Shown piece after piece: positions 26,016-33,316 of a stretch of 64,000 nucleotides of DNA. Origin of the DNA: Brachybacterium sp. P6-10-X1 (lineage in GTDB: Bacteria; Actinomycetota; Actinomycetes; Actinomycetales; Dermabacteraceae); contig NZ_CP017297.1 in NCBI RefSeq assembly GCF_001969445.1, forward strand, positions 620,001 through 684,000, read 5' to 3'. The notes beneath the pieces were generated by a model, which did no database searches, was not told the origin of the DNA, and was given only the letters and a program-made list of their open reading frames with translations. How positions within the stretch are numbered: position 1 is the stretch's first letter; every line of letters starts with the position of its first letter. The translations under genes were made by a program, and so were the position numbers.

Positions 26016-27155
26016 GTGACCGCCCGCAGTACTTCTCCTCGAACGGCTCGGCCCGGCACCAGCTTGGCCTCCCGGCTGATGATCGGACAGCTCATCGTGC
26101 TGCTGGCCGGGGCGCTCACCATCACGGTCCTGACAGTGATCATCGGGCCCGCAGTCTTCCACTACCACCTGCTCCAGACCGATCTCCCCGTGGGCAGTGC
26201 CGAGCTCGTCCATATCGAGCGCGCCTACCGTGATGCGCTCGCCCTCGCCCTCGGGGTCGGACTGGTGGTCGCCCTCCTGGCCGCGGGACTTGTCACCTGG
26301 AACCTGGCGCGACGACTCCGTCAGACGCTTCACGGCCTCACCACGGCTGTCGATGAACTGTCCCGTGGCCATTACTCCACGCGCGTGCCCTCCGTCGGGG
26401 CCGGGACCGAGCTGGACTCTCTGGCCGCCACGCTCAACGACATGGCTGCACGCCTGGATGCCGTCGAGGAGACGCGACGCCAACTGCTCTCCGATCTCGC
26501 CCATGAGCTGCGCACTCCCATCGCCACCCTCTCGGCACATCACGAGGCGATGGCCGATGGTGTCATCGAGCCGGAGGCGACCATGCCCATCCTCGCCGGC
26601 CAGACCGTGCGACTGTCACGGTTGGCCGACGACATCAGTGAGGTGTCCCGGGCCGAGGAGGGCCAGCTTCCGCTACAGCTGCACCCCCTCGCCGTCGATG
26701 ACCTGCTGGCATCAGCACTGAAGGAATGGGAGGAACGGTTCGAGACGGCGGGTGTGGCATTACGACGAGAAACGGCCCTGCCCGACTCCGTGGCGATCCA
26801 CGCGGACCCGGACCGCCTCGCCCAAGTCCTCGGGAACCTGCTGAGCAATGCTCTGCGGCACACTTCCCCCGGAGGCGCCGTCACGCTCTCGGCAACCACA
26901 CACGGCAGCACAGTGGAGATCGCGGTCGCGGATGACGGCGAAGGGTTCACCGCTGAGGACCGGTCTCGCCTGTTCGAACGCTTCTTCCGCGCCGACAGCT
27001 CACGCACCCGTGAGAACTCCGGCTCAGGCATCGGCCTGACGATCAGTCGCGCCCTCCTCGATGCGCACGGTGGGACCATGACCGCCGCCAGTGAGGGGCC
27101 GGGACGGGGAGCCACCTTCACCATCCGGTTGCCCCGCGCGATCGCTGACCGCTGA
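26016..27155 (+). CDS. Membrane sensor histidine kinase (partner of the response regulator)
   Basis: 379 residues from the GTG at 26016, directly after the regulator stop. Two membrane helices (about 22-46 and 75-97) flank a very short extracellular loop of some 28 residues, so the signal may be sensed in or near the membrane. HAMP follows (about 98-150). HisKA has the phosphorylated His in SDLAHELRTP, and the ATPase domain has NLLSNALRH, DDGEGF and GSGIGL. The short loop differs from CusS-type sensors with large periplasmic domains. Copper is inferred from the neighbours only. Confidence 0.9.
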   Translation: MTARSTSPRTARPGTSLASRLMIGQLIVLLAGALTITVLTVIIGPAVFHYHLLQTDLPVGSAELVHIERAYRDALALALGVGLVVALLAAGLVTWNLARRLRQTLHGLTTAVDELSRGHYSTRVPSVGAGTELDSLAATLNDMAARLDAVEETRRQLLSDLAHELRTPIATLSAHHEAMADGVIEPEATMPILAGQTVRLSRLADDISEVSRAEEGQLPLQLHPLAVDDLLASALKEWEERFETAGVALRRETALPDSVAIHADPDRLAQVLGNLLSNALRHTSPGGAVTLSATTHGSTVEIAVADDGEGFTAEDRSRLFERFFRADSSRTRENSGSGIGLTISRALLDAHGGTMTAASEGPGRGATFTIRLPRAIADR

Positions 27156-27183
27156 CACTGCCCCGCGCGGCGGGCTCAATCCC

Positions 27184-27951
27184 TCAGACGATCGTGGTGA
27201 AGTTGCCGATCCGCACCTGCAGCATAGCCATCCACTGCTCCCACACCCCGGAGACCAGCAGGAGTCCGATGGCGATGAGCACGGAGCCACCGACGATCTG
27301 GAGCGTGCGGCGATGCCGGGACAGCACCCTGGAGATGCCCAGGGCGCGCCGGAACACGAGGGCGAAGAGGATGAACGGGATCCCGAGCCCGATCGCATAG
27401 CCGAACGCGAGGAGAGCGCCGCGACTGGCGGACGCCTCCCCGAGGCTGAGCGCCGCGACCGCGGCGAACGTCGGACCGATGCACGGGGTCCAGGAGAAAC
27501 CGAACGTGATCCCGAGCAGCGGGGCACCGGCGAGCCCGGCATCGGGGCGCTTCCGGATCCTCTTCTCACCGGAGAGGCGGGGGAAGATTCCCACGAACAC
27601 CAGACCCATGAGGATGACCAGCACCCCGGAGATCCGATTGATCGCGCTCGTGTACTGGATCACCAAAGACCCGAGTGCACCGACGAACCCACCGATGACC
27701 AGGAACACCGCAGTGAAGCCCGCGACGAACAACACAGCACCGACGACCAGACGCCACGGGCGCTCCTCGGGGTCGCCGGTGCGACGCGGCCCGGCGTTCT
27801 GTCCGGTGAGCCCGGTGATGTATCCGAGGTAGCCGGGGACCACCGGGAGCACGCACGGCGAGAGGAACGCGACCAGACCGGCCACCATCGACAGGAGCAG
27901 GGCTGCGGCCACGGGTCCGCTCAGTACGGTGGTGGCGAACAGTTCGCGCAT
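27184..27951 (-). CDS. ccdA: Cytochrome c biogenesis-type thiol-disulfide transporter CcdA
   Basis: 255 residues, six predicted helices. The CcdA signature cysteines are in FLSPCVLPVVPGYLGYI (helix 1) and SWTPCIGPTF (helix 4). CcdA moves reducing equivalents from cytoplasmic thioredoxin across the membrane. Its start overlaps the stop of the TlpA-like gene by 1 bp, so the electron acceptor is very likely that lipoprotein. Last gene of the operon ydhK-cueP-tlpA-ccdA, converging on the kinase gene with 28 bp between. Here it probably keeps copper-binding cysteines reduced rather than maturing cytochromes. Confidence 0.9.
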   Translation of the reverse strand: MRELFATTVLSGPVAAALLLSMVAGLVAFLSPCVLPVVPGYLGYITGLTGQNAGPRRTGDPEERPWRLVVGAVLFVAGFTAVFLVIGGFVGALGSLVIQYTSAINRISGVLVILMGLVFVGIFPRLSGEKRIRKRPDAGLAGAPLLGITFGFSWTPCIGPTFAAVAALSLGEASASRGALLAFGYAIGLGIPFILFALVFRRALGISRVLSRHRRTLQIVGGSVLIAIGLLLVSGVWEQWMAMLQVRIGNFTTIV

Positions 27952-28637
27952 CAGGCGACCTCCGCCAACACGGTGTCCAGGAGACTCTCGAGAGTGCTCT
28001 GATCGGCCGCGCCCGCGATCCGCGCGGCGACTCGTCCCTCAGCATCCAGGATCAATGTCGTGGGGACGGCGTTGGGCGAGACGCTGCCGTCCATGGACGC
28101 GATCACCGCGCCGTCGGGGTCAGGGATCGAGGGATAGGTGATGCCGAAGGTCTCCTCGAACGCGGCGGCCGGCCCGGCCTCGTCGCGGGTGTTCACGCCC
28201 ACGAACCCCACTCCCAGGGCGCTGTACTCGGAGTGCGCGGCCTTCAGCGCCGGTGCTTCGACCCGGCATGGCGGACACGACGCGTACCAGACGTTGATCA
28301 GCAAGGGCGCACCGCGCAGGGCCGTGGAGTCGAAGTCGTCGCCGTCGTAGGTGGTTCCCTGGATCGCCAGAGGATCGGCGCGACCCTCCGGGGGGATCTC
28401 GACGATGACGCCATCGCCGGATACGTACCCGGCGTTCGCCTCACTCGCCGCCTCCGAGGAACCGCTGCATGCCGCAAGAAGGGGCGCAAGGACGAGCAGG
28501 CTCCCGCCCAGCCGCAGCGTGGCCCGTCGGCTCGGGCCGGGCCGGGTCCCGCTCCGCGCAGCGGGGTGGGCCATCGAGTGCCAGAAGGCGGGACGGGTGC
28601 TTCGTCCTCTCACGTCAGCTGGAGACTGGTCAGACAC
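27951..28637 (-). CDS. TlpA/ResA-type thioredoxin-like lipoprotein
   Basis: 228 residues from a GTG at 28637 with GGAGG 10 nt upstream; a second possible start at 28574 gives a more typical lipoprotein signal. RRATLRLGGSLLVLAPLLAAC is a signal with lipobox Cys. The mature part has the thioredoxin fold with active-site CPPC (NVWYASCPPCRVEAP) and cis-Pro in AVPTTL. It would be reduced by CcdA and in turn reduce a partner outside the membrane. Its gene overlaps cueP by 28 bp if the long start is used. In Salmonella, CueP and thiol oxidoreductases cooperate (family knowledge), which fits this order. Confidence 0.87.
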   Translation of the reverse strand: MSDQSPADVRGRSTRPAFWHSMAHPAARSGTRPGPSRRATLRLGGSLLVLAPLLAACSGSSEAASEANAGYVSGDGVIVEIPPEGRADPLAIQGTTYDGDDFDSTALRGAPLLINVWYASCPPCRVEAPALKAAHSEYSALGVGFVGVNTRDEAGPAAAFEETFGITYPSIPDPDGAVIASMDGSVSPNAVPTTLILDAEGRVAARIAGAADQSTLESLLDTVLAEVA

Positions 28638-29263
28638 GTCAGATCATCCTCCGCCTGGGTCGAGATGGACGCGGTCCCGGTGTAGTCCTCGAGGGTGCAC
28701 GTGAGCTCCGCGGTAATCCCGCGCGGCAGCCAGAGACCGACGAACCCGTTGTCGTGCGTGGTGCGAGTGCCCTCCTCGACGGTCTCGCCCGAGCCGCTGT
28801 CGACCATGCTCACTGTGATCTCGCGGCTGCGCAGCTCCCCACGGCACGTGGTCAGGCTGTGGAAGGCGCACTCGTGCGTGGACTCCACGAACGGGGCCAC
28901 CGACAGGTAGAACTGGTCCTCGGGGAGGGGCAGCTCGGCCTCGCGCCCTGCATCGTCTCGGAGTTGGACAGACGTCGCGGTGACGCTGGCGATCAGGTTC
29001 TGCGGTCGCTCAGCCACCGGGAGTGCTTCGAGCTGGTCGATGATCTCGTGCGGGTCGGCGTCTGCGAGACCATGCTCCTGGAGCAGCTTCTCGCCACCCG
29101 TGACCGAAGCGGTCTCAGATCCGTTGCTGCCGCAACCGGCGATCACGAGCGGGAGCAGGCCGGTACCGATCAAGAGCGATCGCCGGGGCAGTCGCACAGT
29201 GCGACGACGGGGACCACCCCTGGAGGAGGCGCGCGCACGTGGAGGGCTCGACGGGTTCGTCAT
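28610..29263 (-). CDS. cueP: CueP family extracytoplasmic copper-binding lipoprotein
   Basis: 217 residues from the ATG at 29263, which shares 1 bp with the stop of the YdhK gene. Signal and lipobox: RRSLLIGTGLLPLVIAGC. The body follows CueP closely: LPLPEDQFYLSVAPFVESTHECAFH split over residues 120-145, then SLTTCRGELRS, and NGFVGLWLPRGI. The conserved His-x-Cys and Cys positions bind Cu in the enterobacterial protein. It would buffer or hand on copper outside the membrane, supplying copper to superoxide dismutase in Salmonella. Operon with YdhK, TlpA and CcdA. Confidence 0.88.
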   Translation of the reverse strand: MTNPSSPPRARASSRGGPRRRTVRLPRRSLLIGTGLLPLVIAGCGSNGSETASVTGGEKLLQEHGLADADPHEIIDQLEALPVAERPQNLIASVTATSVQLRDDAGREAELPLPEDQFYLSVAPFVESTHECAFHSLTTCRGELRSREITVSMVDSGSGETVEEGTRTTHDNGFVGLWLPRGITAELTCTLEDYTGTASISTQAEDDLTCLTSLQLT

Positions 29264-29847
29264 CAGGCAGGCTCGATCTCGCTCTCGACGACCCACTTGT
29301 GGTTCGTCATCATCATCCCGTCCGCCTCGTAGTCGACCATGTACACGGTCTCGTCGGTGGCGCTGTCGATGGTGGCGTCAGCACCCTCCATGCCCGCCAT
29401 GTGATCGGCGGTGATGACCACCTCGGTGCCCTCCGCCAGCGGCGCCTCGCCCGGGTTCTCGAGCTCCTCGTGGACGACCCACTTGTGGTCGGTGACCGGC
29501 TCGCCGCCATCGGTCGGCGTGAAGCTGACCGAATACGTCGTGGTGTCGAAGGCGCCGGAGATCGTCGCAGTCGCGCCCTCCATGCCCTCCATGTGATCCG
29601 CCGTGAGCGTCACCTCCGTGCCGACGGGGAACTCGGGGTCCTCGGCAGGGGCGATCCCTTCGGGCGCTGGGCCGCCATCCATCGGGTGCTCCATGCCGCC
29701 GTGGCCGCCGCCATCGGACGCCTCCGACGCTTCTGACCCGCCCGATGTCTGACCGTCGTCAGACCCGTTGTCGGTGCATCCGGCAAACACAATCGCACCG
29801 GTGATGACGACAGCCGCAAGACGGCCGAAAGAACGACGAGAACGCAT
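29263..29847 (-). CDS. YdhK-like DUF1541 lipoprotein
   Basis: 194 residues; AGGAG lies 6 nt before the ATG. Signal ends in VFAGC lipobox. A Gly/His/Met stretch (GGGHGGMEHPMDGG) follows, then two DUF1541 repeats, each with (T/V)ADHM(E/A)GM(E/G)GA, a central VTDHKWVV/TNHKWVV and a Val-Tyr strand (about residues 70-130 and 135-190). DUF1541 proteins are surface lipoproteins often found with copper genes; the His-Met pairs suggest copper binding. First gene of the four-gene operon, behind the direct repeats at 29896. Confidence 0.85.
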   Translation of the reverse strand: MRSRRSFGRLAAVVITGAIVFAGCTDNGSDDGQTSGGSEASEASDGGGHGGMEHPMDGGPAPEGIAPAEDPEFPVGTEVTLTADHMEGMEGATATISGAFDTTTYSVSFTPTDGGEPVTDHKWVVHEELENPGEAPLAEGTEVVITADHMAGMEGADATIDSATDETVYMVDYEADGMMMTNHKWVVESEIEPA

Positions 29848-29895
29848 AATTTCTCCTAGTCAGAGGACACTTTGCGCCAGCCTACGACCCGCAGG

Positions 29896-29914
29896 TCAAG
29901 GTCTCCTCAAGGTC
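29896..29914. promoter_or_regulatory. Direct repeats in the YdhK/copper-storage divergent region (OmpR-type box)
   Basis: TCAAGGTC occurs at 29896-29903 and 29907-29914, 11 bp apart, the spacing expected for two OmpR-family subunits on one DNA face. CTCCTCAAGGTC resembles TTCCTCAAGATC near 25218. The site lies between the divergent YdhK operon (minus) and the copper-storage gene (plus), so one regulator could control both. Confidence 0.45.
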
Positions 29915-30069
29915 AGATCTTGGTTTCTTGACCGCAGCGTTGACCAGTCAGCCCGCACTGCCTCCGAACGCACGGTCTACCCAATTCCGTCGTTCGGGGC
30001 GCCCTGGCTAACCCTCGTAGGTACGGGGCGGTATCCGCCGGTCCTTTCGGAACGAGAAGGAGCAGGATC

Positions 30070-30480
30070 ATGACCCCTCACGTCGCCTCAATGCTTCAGA
30101 CCCACCCGAAAGACCTCGGCACCATCGACCAGCAGAAGCTCGCCGAAGGCATCGAGGCCTGCTTCGAGTGCGCCCAGACCTCCACCGCCTGCGCAGACGC
30201 CTGCTTGGCCGAGGACATGGTGGAGGAACTGACCCAGTGCATCCGCCTGAACCAGGACTGCGCCGACGTCTGCGCAGTAACCGGCCGGGTCCTATCCCGT
30301 CAGACGGGCAACAACGTCGCCCTCAACCGTGCCCTGCTCGAGGCGTGTCAGGCCGCGTGCCGTTCCTGCGCCGAGGAGTGCGCGAAGCACGCCGACATGC
30401 ACGAGCACTGCACGATCTGCGCCGACGCACGCCGTCGCTGCGAACAGGCCTGCGCCGAGCTGCTGGCCTCGATCGGCTGA
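30070..30480 (+). CDS. Cys-rich four-helix bundle copper storage protein (Csp/DUF326)
   Basis: 136 residues with 15 cysteines in CxxC and CxxxC spacing along helices (ACFECAQTSTACADAC, CIRLNQDCADVC, ACQAACRSCAEECAKH, HCTICADARRRCEQAC). AAGGAG precedes the ATG. Family knowledge: Csp proteins line a four-helix bundle with Cys to store many Cu(I) ions. No signal peptide, so this is a cytosolic Csp3-like type. Single-gene transcript closed by the hairpin at 30502. It probably soaks up copper that passes the export systems. Confidence 0.92.
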   Translation: MTPHVASMLQTHPKDLGTIDQQKLAEGIEACFECAQTSTACADACLAEDMVEELTQCIRLNQDCADVCAVTGRVLSRQTGNNVALNRALLEACQAACRSCAEECAKHADMHEHCTICADARRRCEQACAELLASIG

Positions 30481-30501
30481 CACCGCTACCTCTGCACGCA
30501 G

Positions 30502-30532
30502 AGGGAGCCCCGACCGGTGGTCGAGGCTCCCT
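30502..30532. terminator. Hairpin terminator after the copper-storage gene
   Basis: AGGGAGCC (30502-30509) pairs with GGCTCCCT (30525-30532), and CGACC/GGTCG extends the stem inside. TTGCGTTG follows, so the U-run is weak. It may serve both strands, since the NlpC/P60 gene converges from the right and ends 25 bp on. Confidence 0.7.
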
Positions 30533-30556
30533 TTGCGTTGGCGCTGTGGCGTGCGG

Positions 30557-31390
30557 TCAGCGGAAGGTGACGAAGGTGGGATTGCCCCAAATGGTCCGCT
30601 CGGTGACGGCACCCGGGGTGCGACCCGCGTCGATGACCGTGTCGCCACCGGCGTAGATCCCGAGGTGGCCGGGCCAGACCACGAGGTCGCCGGGCTGGGC
30701 CTGGGACTTCGGGATCGTGGTGCCGGCCGCGACCTGCTGTGACGAGGTGCGGGGCAGGTCCTTGCCGGCCTGCGCGTACGCGTAGGAGCTCAGACCCGAG
30801 CAGTCGAAGCTGACACCTGGCTTGGAGGTCCCCCACGAGTACGAGGCACCGATCTGGCTGCGCGCGGCGTCGACGATCGCCTGCCCGGAGCTGCTCGAGG
30901 AGGATGCGTGCGCAGGAACTGACGTGCCGCCACCGCCGATGCCGGGGGCAGACCCGTTGAGGGAGCCACGCGTCTCGGGGCCCACCACACCATCGACCTG
31001 CAGGCCGTTGGCCTGCTGGTAGTCCTTCACCGCGCTATGGGTGCGCGGGCCGAACTTCCCGTCGACCGCAAGTGAGGAGCCCTCGTCGTTCAATGCGGAC
31101 TGGAGCTGCTCGACCGAGGAGCCCTGCGAACCCCACCGCAGCTTCTCGGCCGCCAGCGCGGAGGTCGCGTGTGCAGGGGCCGGCGCCGCGGGCGCGGCAG
31201 ACTGTGCAGTAGTGGCAGGGGCGGCGGGCGACGCAGCCGGGGCGGCCTGCGCGGGGCCCGCGGCAAGTGCGGATCCGATGAGGACCGTGCCGAGGACAGC
31301 GGCTCCGCCGGTGCCCCGCAGCGCACGTCCTGCGGTCCCGGCAGGAGTGACTGGTCGGCCGATGGCGCGGTGGGTGTTGTTCTGGGCCAT
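30557..31390 (-). CDS. Secreted NlpC/P60 endopeptidase with peptidoglycan-binding domain
   Basis: 277 residues from the ATG at 31390 behind CGGAGAAG. Signal peptide ends near AAGPAQA-AP. Ala/Pro-rich linker, then a PG_binding_1 domain (about 95-150: VEQLQSALNDEG, GKFGPRTHSAVKDYQ, VVGPETRG). The NlpC/P60 domain has catalytic Cys in SFDCSGLSSY and His in WPGHLGIY. It cleaves stem peptides of the wall. A wall hydrolase inside copper cargo is unexpected. Two CsoR-like half-perfect dyads lie about 200 bp upstream and may make it copper-induced. Confidence 0.9.
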   Translation of the reverse strand: MAQNNTHRAIGRPVTPAGTAGRALRGTGGAAVLGTVLIGSALAAGPAQAAPAASPAAPATTAQSAAPAAPAPAHATSALAAEKLRWGSQGSSVEQLQSALNDEGSSLAVDGKFGPRTHSAVKDYQQANGLQVDGVVGPETRGSLNGSAPGIGGGGTSVPAHASSSSSSGQAIVDAARSQIGASYSWGTSKPGVSFDCSGLSSYAYAQAGKDLPRTSSQQVAAGTTIPKSQAQPGDLVVWPGHLGIYAGGDTVIDAGRTPGAVTERTIWGNPTFVTFR

Positions 31391-31592
31391 GGTTCTTCTC
31401 CGTAAGCTTCCCCCCTCAATGTGGGAGGGAGTCGATGACTGCGTTGATGCCACGTCGACAGCGGAACGAGGAACAAGGTGACGGCTCATGTCGGGGCAGC
31501 GAGATCAACCTACGGTCCTGAGCGGCCCAGCAGAACAGTGATGGGCGGCTTCGCCCGAGGATTTAACAGAGACTTGACGCCTTCTCCTCAAA

Positions 31593-31633
31593 TACCCCCC
31601 GAGGGTAAAGGTTCTCTTTACCCTGTAGGGGTA
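31593..31633. promoter_or_regulatory. Two imperfect CsoR-type dyads upstream of the NlpC/P60 gene
   Basis: TACCCC-CCG-AGGGTA (31593-31607) and TACCCT-GTA-GGGGTA (31619-31633) each differ by one base from the TACCCC-N3-GGGGTA dyads found perfectly at copZ and the YHS promoter. They lie between the end of the MFS gene and the NlpC/P60 start (gap 31391-31691, otherwise without a gene). Likely CsoR or related repressor sites acting on the minus-strand gene. Confidence 0.5.
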
Positions 31634-31691
31634 TGGGCTTGGGTGCTGACCCAGCTGGTGCTCAGGTTTTCGGGCGGCGAGGGAAGGGTGG

Positions 31692-32960
31692 TCATCGCTT
31701 TCGGTTGCCGTCCTGGTTGGCAGCAGCGGGAACCGATGATGAGTGCCTCGCGGGCGCTTGGGGTGGAGAACCCCACAGAAAATACGCGGCAACGGCACCG
31801 CATAGTGCGACCATAGCCAGGACCGCAGAGGCTCCCGCCAGCCCCGGAGTGGTGCCGAGAACACCGGCGAGAGGATAGGTGATCATGAAACAGGCGTGGG
31901 AGAGGGAGAACTGAGCGGCGAACACCGCGGGTCTCTGCGGGGTGGGGGAGTTGCGTCGGATGAGGCGTGAGGAGGAGGTGAGGATCGTCGAGTTCGCTGC
32001 GCCGAGCAGGAGCCAGACGCTGCCCAGCGCGATCCAGGCCCAGCCCGTGTGGGGGGCGAGGATGACTGCCGTTCCAGCTGCCAGGCCGAGGGGGACCACG
32101 ATCGTGCCGGTGAGCATGAGTCGCTGGTCGGTGATTCGTTCGAGGACTCGGGGGGCGAGCAGCGCGGTGACCATGGATCCTGCCCCGTAGGCGGCGAGCA
32201 ACAGGGCCATGTCGGATTGGTCTCTGCCGAGGTGTCCGCGCACGAGAACCACGGTGTTCACGATGACCATGGCGGTCGAGGTTGCGACCACGAGATTCAT
32301 CGCCAGGAGGCTGCGCAGCTCCCGGTGGCGCAGGAAGATCCGGGTGCCGAGGGTGAGGCGGGCGAGGAACGGCGCATGTGGCTGAGGGGCGATGGCCGGG
32401 AGGCGGGTGGTGGTGACCAAGAGCGCGGAGCCGAGGAAACCGACGACGGTGCCGAGGAACAGGTTGTGGTAGCTGGTGAGCGTCAGCAGAGCAGCCGCCA
32501 GGACTGGACTGAACACCGACTCCAGGTCATAGGCCAGGCGGGAGAGAGACAGTGCCCGGGTGTAGTCCCGCTCCTGGGGAAGGATCTCGGGGATCACGGC
32601 CTGAAAAGCCGGGGTGAAAGTCGCTGAGGCGGACTGCAGGAGGAAGATCAGCACGTAGATCTGCCAGGCCTCGGTGACGAAGGGCAGCATCACGGCGGTG
32701 CCGGCGCGGGTGAGATCGGCCGAAATCAGCAACGGCTTGCGCGGTACGCGCGCGGTGAGGGCAGCAATGACGGGCGAGACGCCCACGTAGGCGACCATCT
32801 TGATCGTCAGCGCGGTGCCGAGGACGACGCTGGCGTTCCCGCCCGCGATGTCGAAGGCGAGCAGCCCCAGCGCCACGGTGAGAAGCCCGGTGCCCACTAG
32901 CGCGATGACCTGGGCGCTGAACAGCTTTGCGTAGCTGGGGTGGCGAAGCACCTCGATCAT
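31692..32960 (-). CDS. MFS exporter with ArsR-type regulator
   Basis: 422 residues, 12 predicted helices, with FSAQVIALVGTGLLTVALGLLA opening helix 1 and TARVPRKPLLISADLTRA as the motif-A loop. Similar proteins are drug or metal exporters in actinobacteria; the substrate cannot be read from the sequence. Its start overlaps the ArsR gene by 4 bp (ATGA), so the pair is one operon. The C-terminus is short and basic. Confidence 0.8.
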   Translation of the reverse strand: MIEVLRHPSYAKLFSAQVIALVGTGLLTVALGLLAFDIAGGNASVVLGTALTIKMVAYVGVSPVIAALTARVPRKPLLISADLTRAGTAVMLPFVTEAWQIYVLIFLLQSASATFTPAFQAVIPEILPQERDYTRALSLSRLAYDLESVFSPVLAAALLTLTSYHNLFLGTVVGFLGSALLVTTTRLPAIAPQPHAPFLARLTLGTRIFLRHRELRSLLAMNLVVATSTAMVIVNTVVLVRGHLGRDQSDMALLLAAYGAGSMVTALLAPRVLERITDQRLMLTGTIVVPLGLAAGTAVILAPHTGWAWIALGSVWLLLGAANSTILTSSSRLIRRNSPTPQRPAVFAAQFSLSHACFMITYPLAGVLGTTPGLAGASAVLAMVALCGAVAAYFLWGSPPQAPARHSSSVPAAANQDGNRKR

Positions 32961-33301
32961 GACAAACGCTCTCGGGGTGTCGCTGTCGGAGCCCGATTGG
33001 TGGAGGCGTGAATCCGGTCGGCGAGCAACCTTTCATCAAGCGTTTCCGCCGCGGCAGCGTCCCGGTACCAGGTCTCCCCGTCGCGTCGGTGCGGCTCGAT
33101 GAGTCCGACGGCGGTCAACGCGTCCAGGTGCACTCGCAGGCACTGGTGTGCGAGGCCGAGCGGTTCGGCGAGGTCGCGGGGGAATGCTGGCGCCTCAGCG
33201 AGACAGAGATAGATCTGTGCCCGCTCCCGGTTCGGTTCCGTGAGGCCGGCTCGCGCGAGATCGTCCAGAGCGACGGGGGGACGTGACAGGTTCGTGTGCA
33301 T
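32957..33301 (-). CDS. ArsR-like winged-helix regulator of the MFS gene
   Basis: 114 residues. Helix-turn-helix region residues 30-75 (IYLCLAEAPAFPRDLAEPLGLAHQCLRVHLDALTAVGLIEPHR) with a wing around RRDGETWYRD. Cysteines are few (one near residue 33, one in HQCLR), and no classic metal site is seen, so an organic inducer or another metal site is possible. It is coupled to the MFS gene. Confidence concerns the family; the ligand is unknown. Confidence 0.75.
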   Translation of the reverse strand: MHTNLSRPPVALDDLARAGLTEPNRERAQIYLCLAEAPAFPRDLAEPLGLAHQCLRVHLDALTAVGLIEPHRRDGETWYRDAAAAETLDERLLADRIHASTNRAPTATPRERLS

Positions 33302-33316
33302 GAGGTCGACCTCTGC

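Noticed and set aside
31391-31560. c-di-AMP (ydaO-type) riboswitch upstream of the NlpC/P60 gene
   Set aside because: Such elements are known before wall hydrolases in actinobacteria, but I could not find the conserved ydaO core sequences in the leader.
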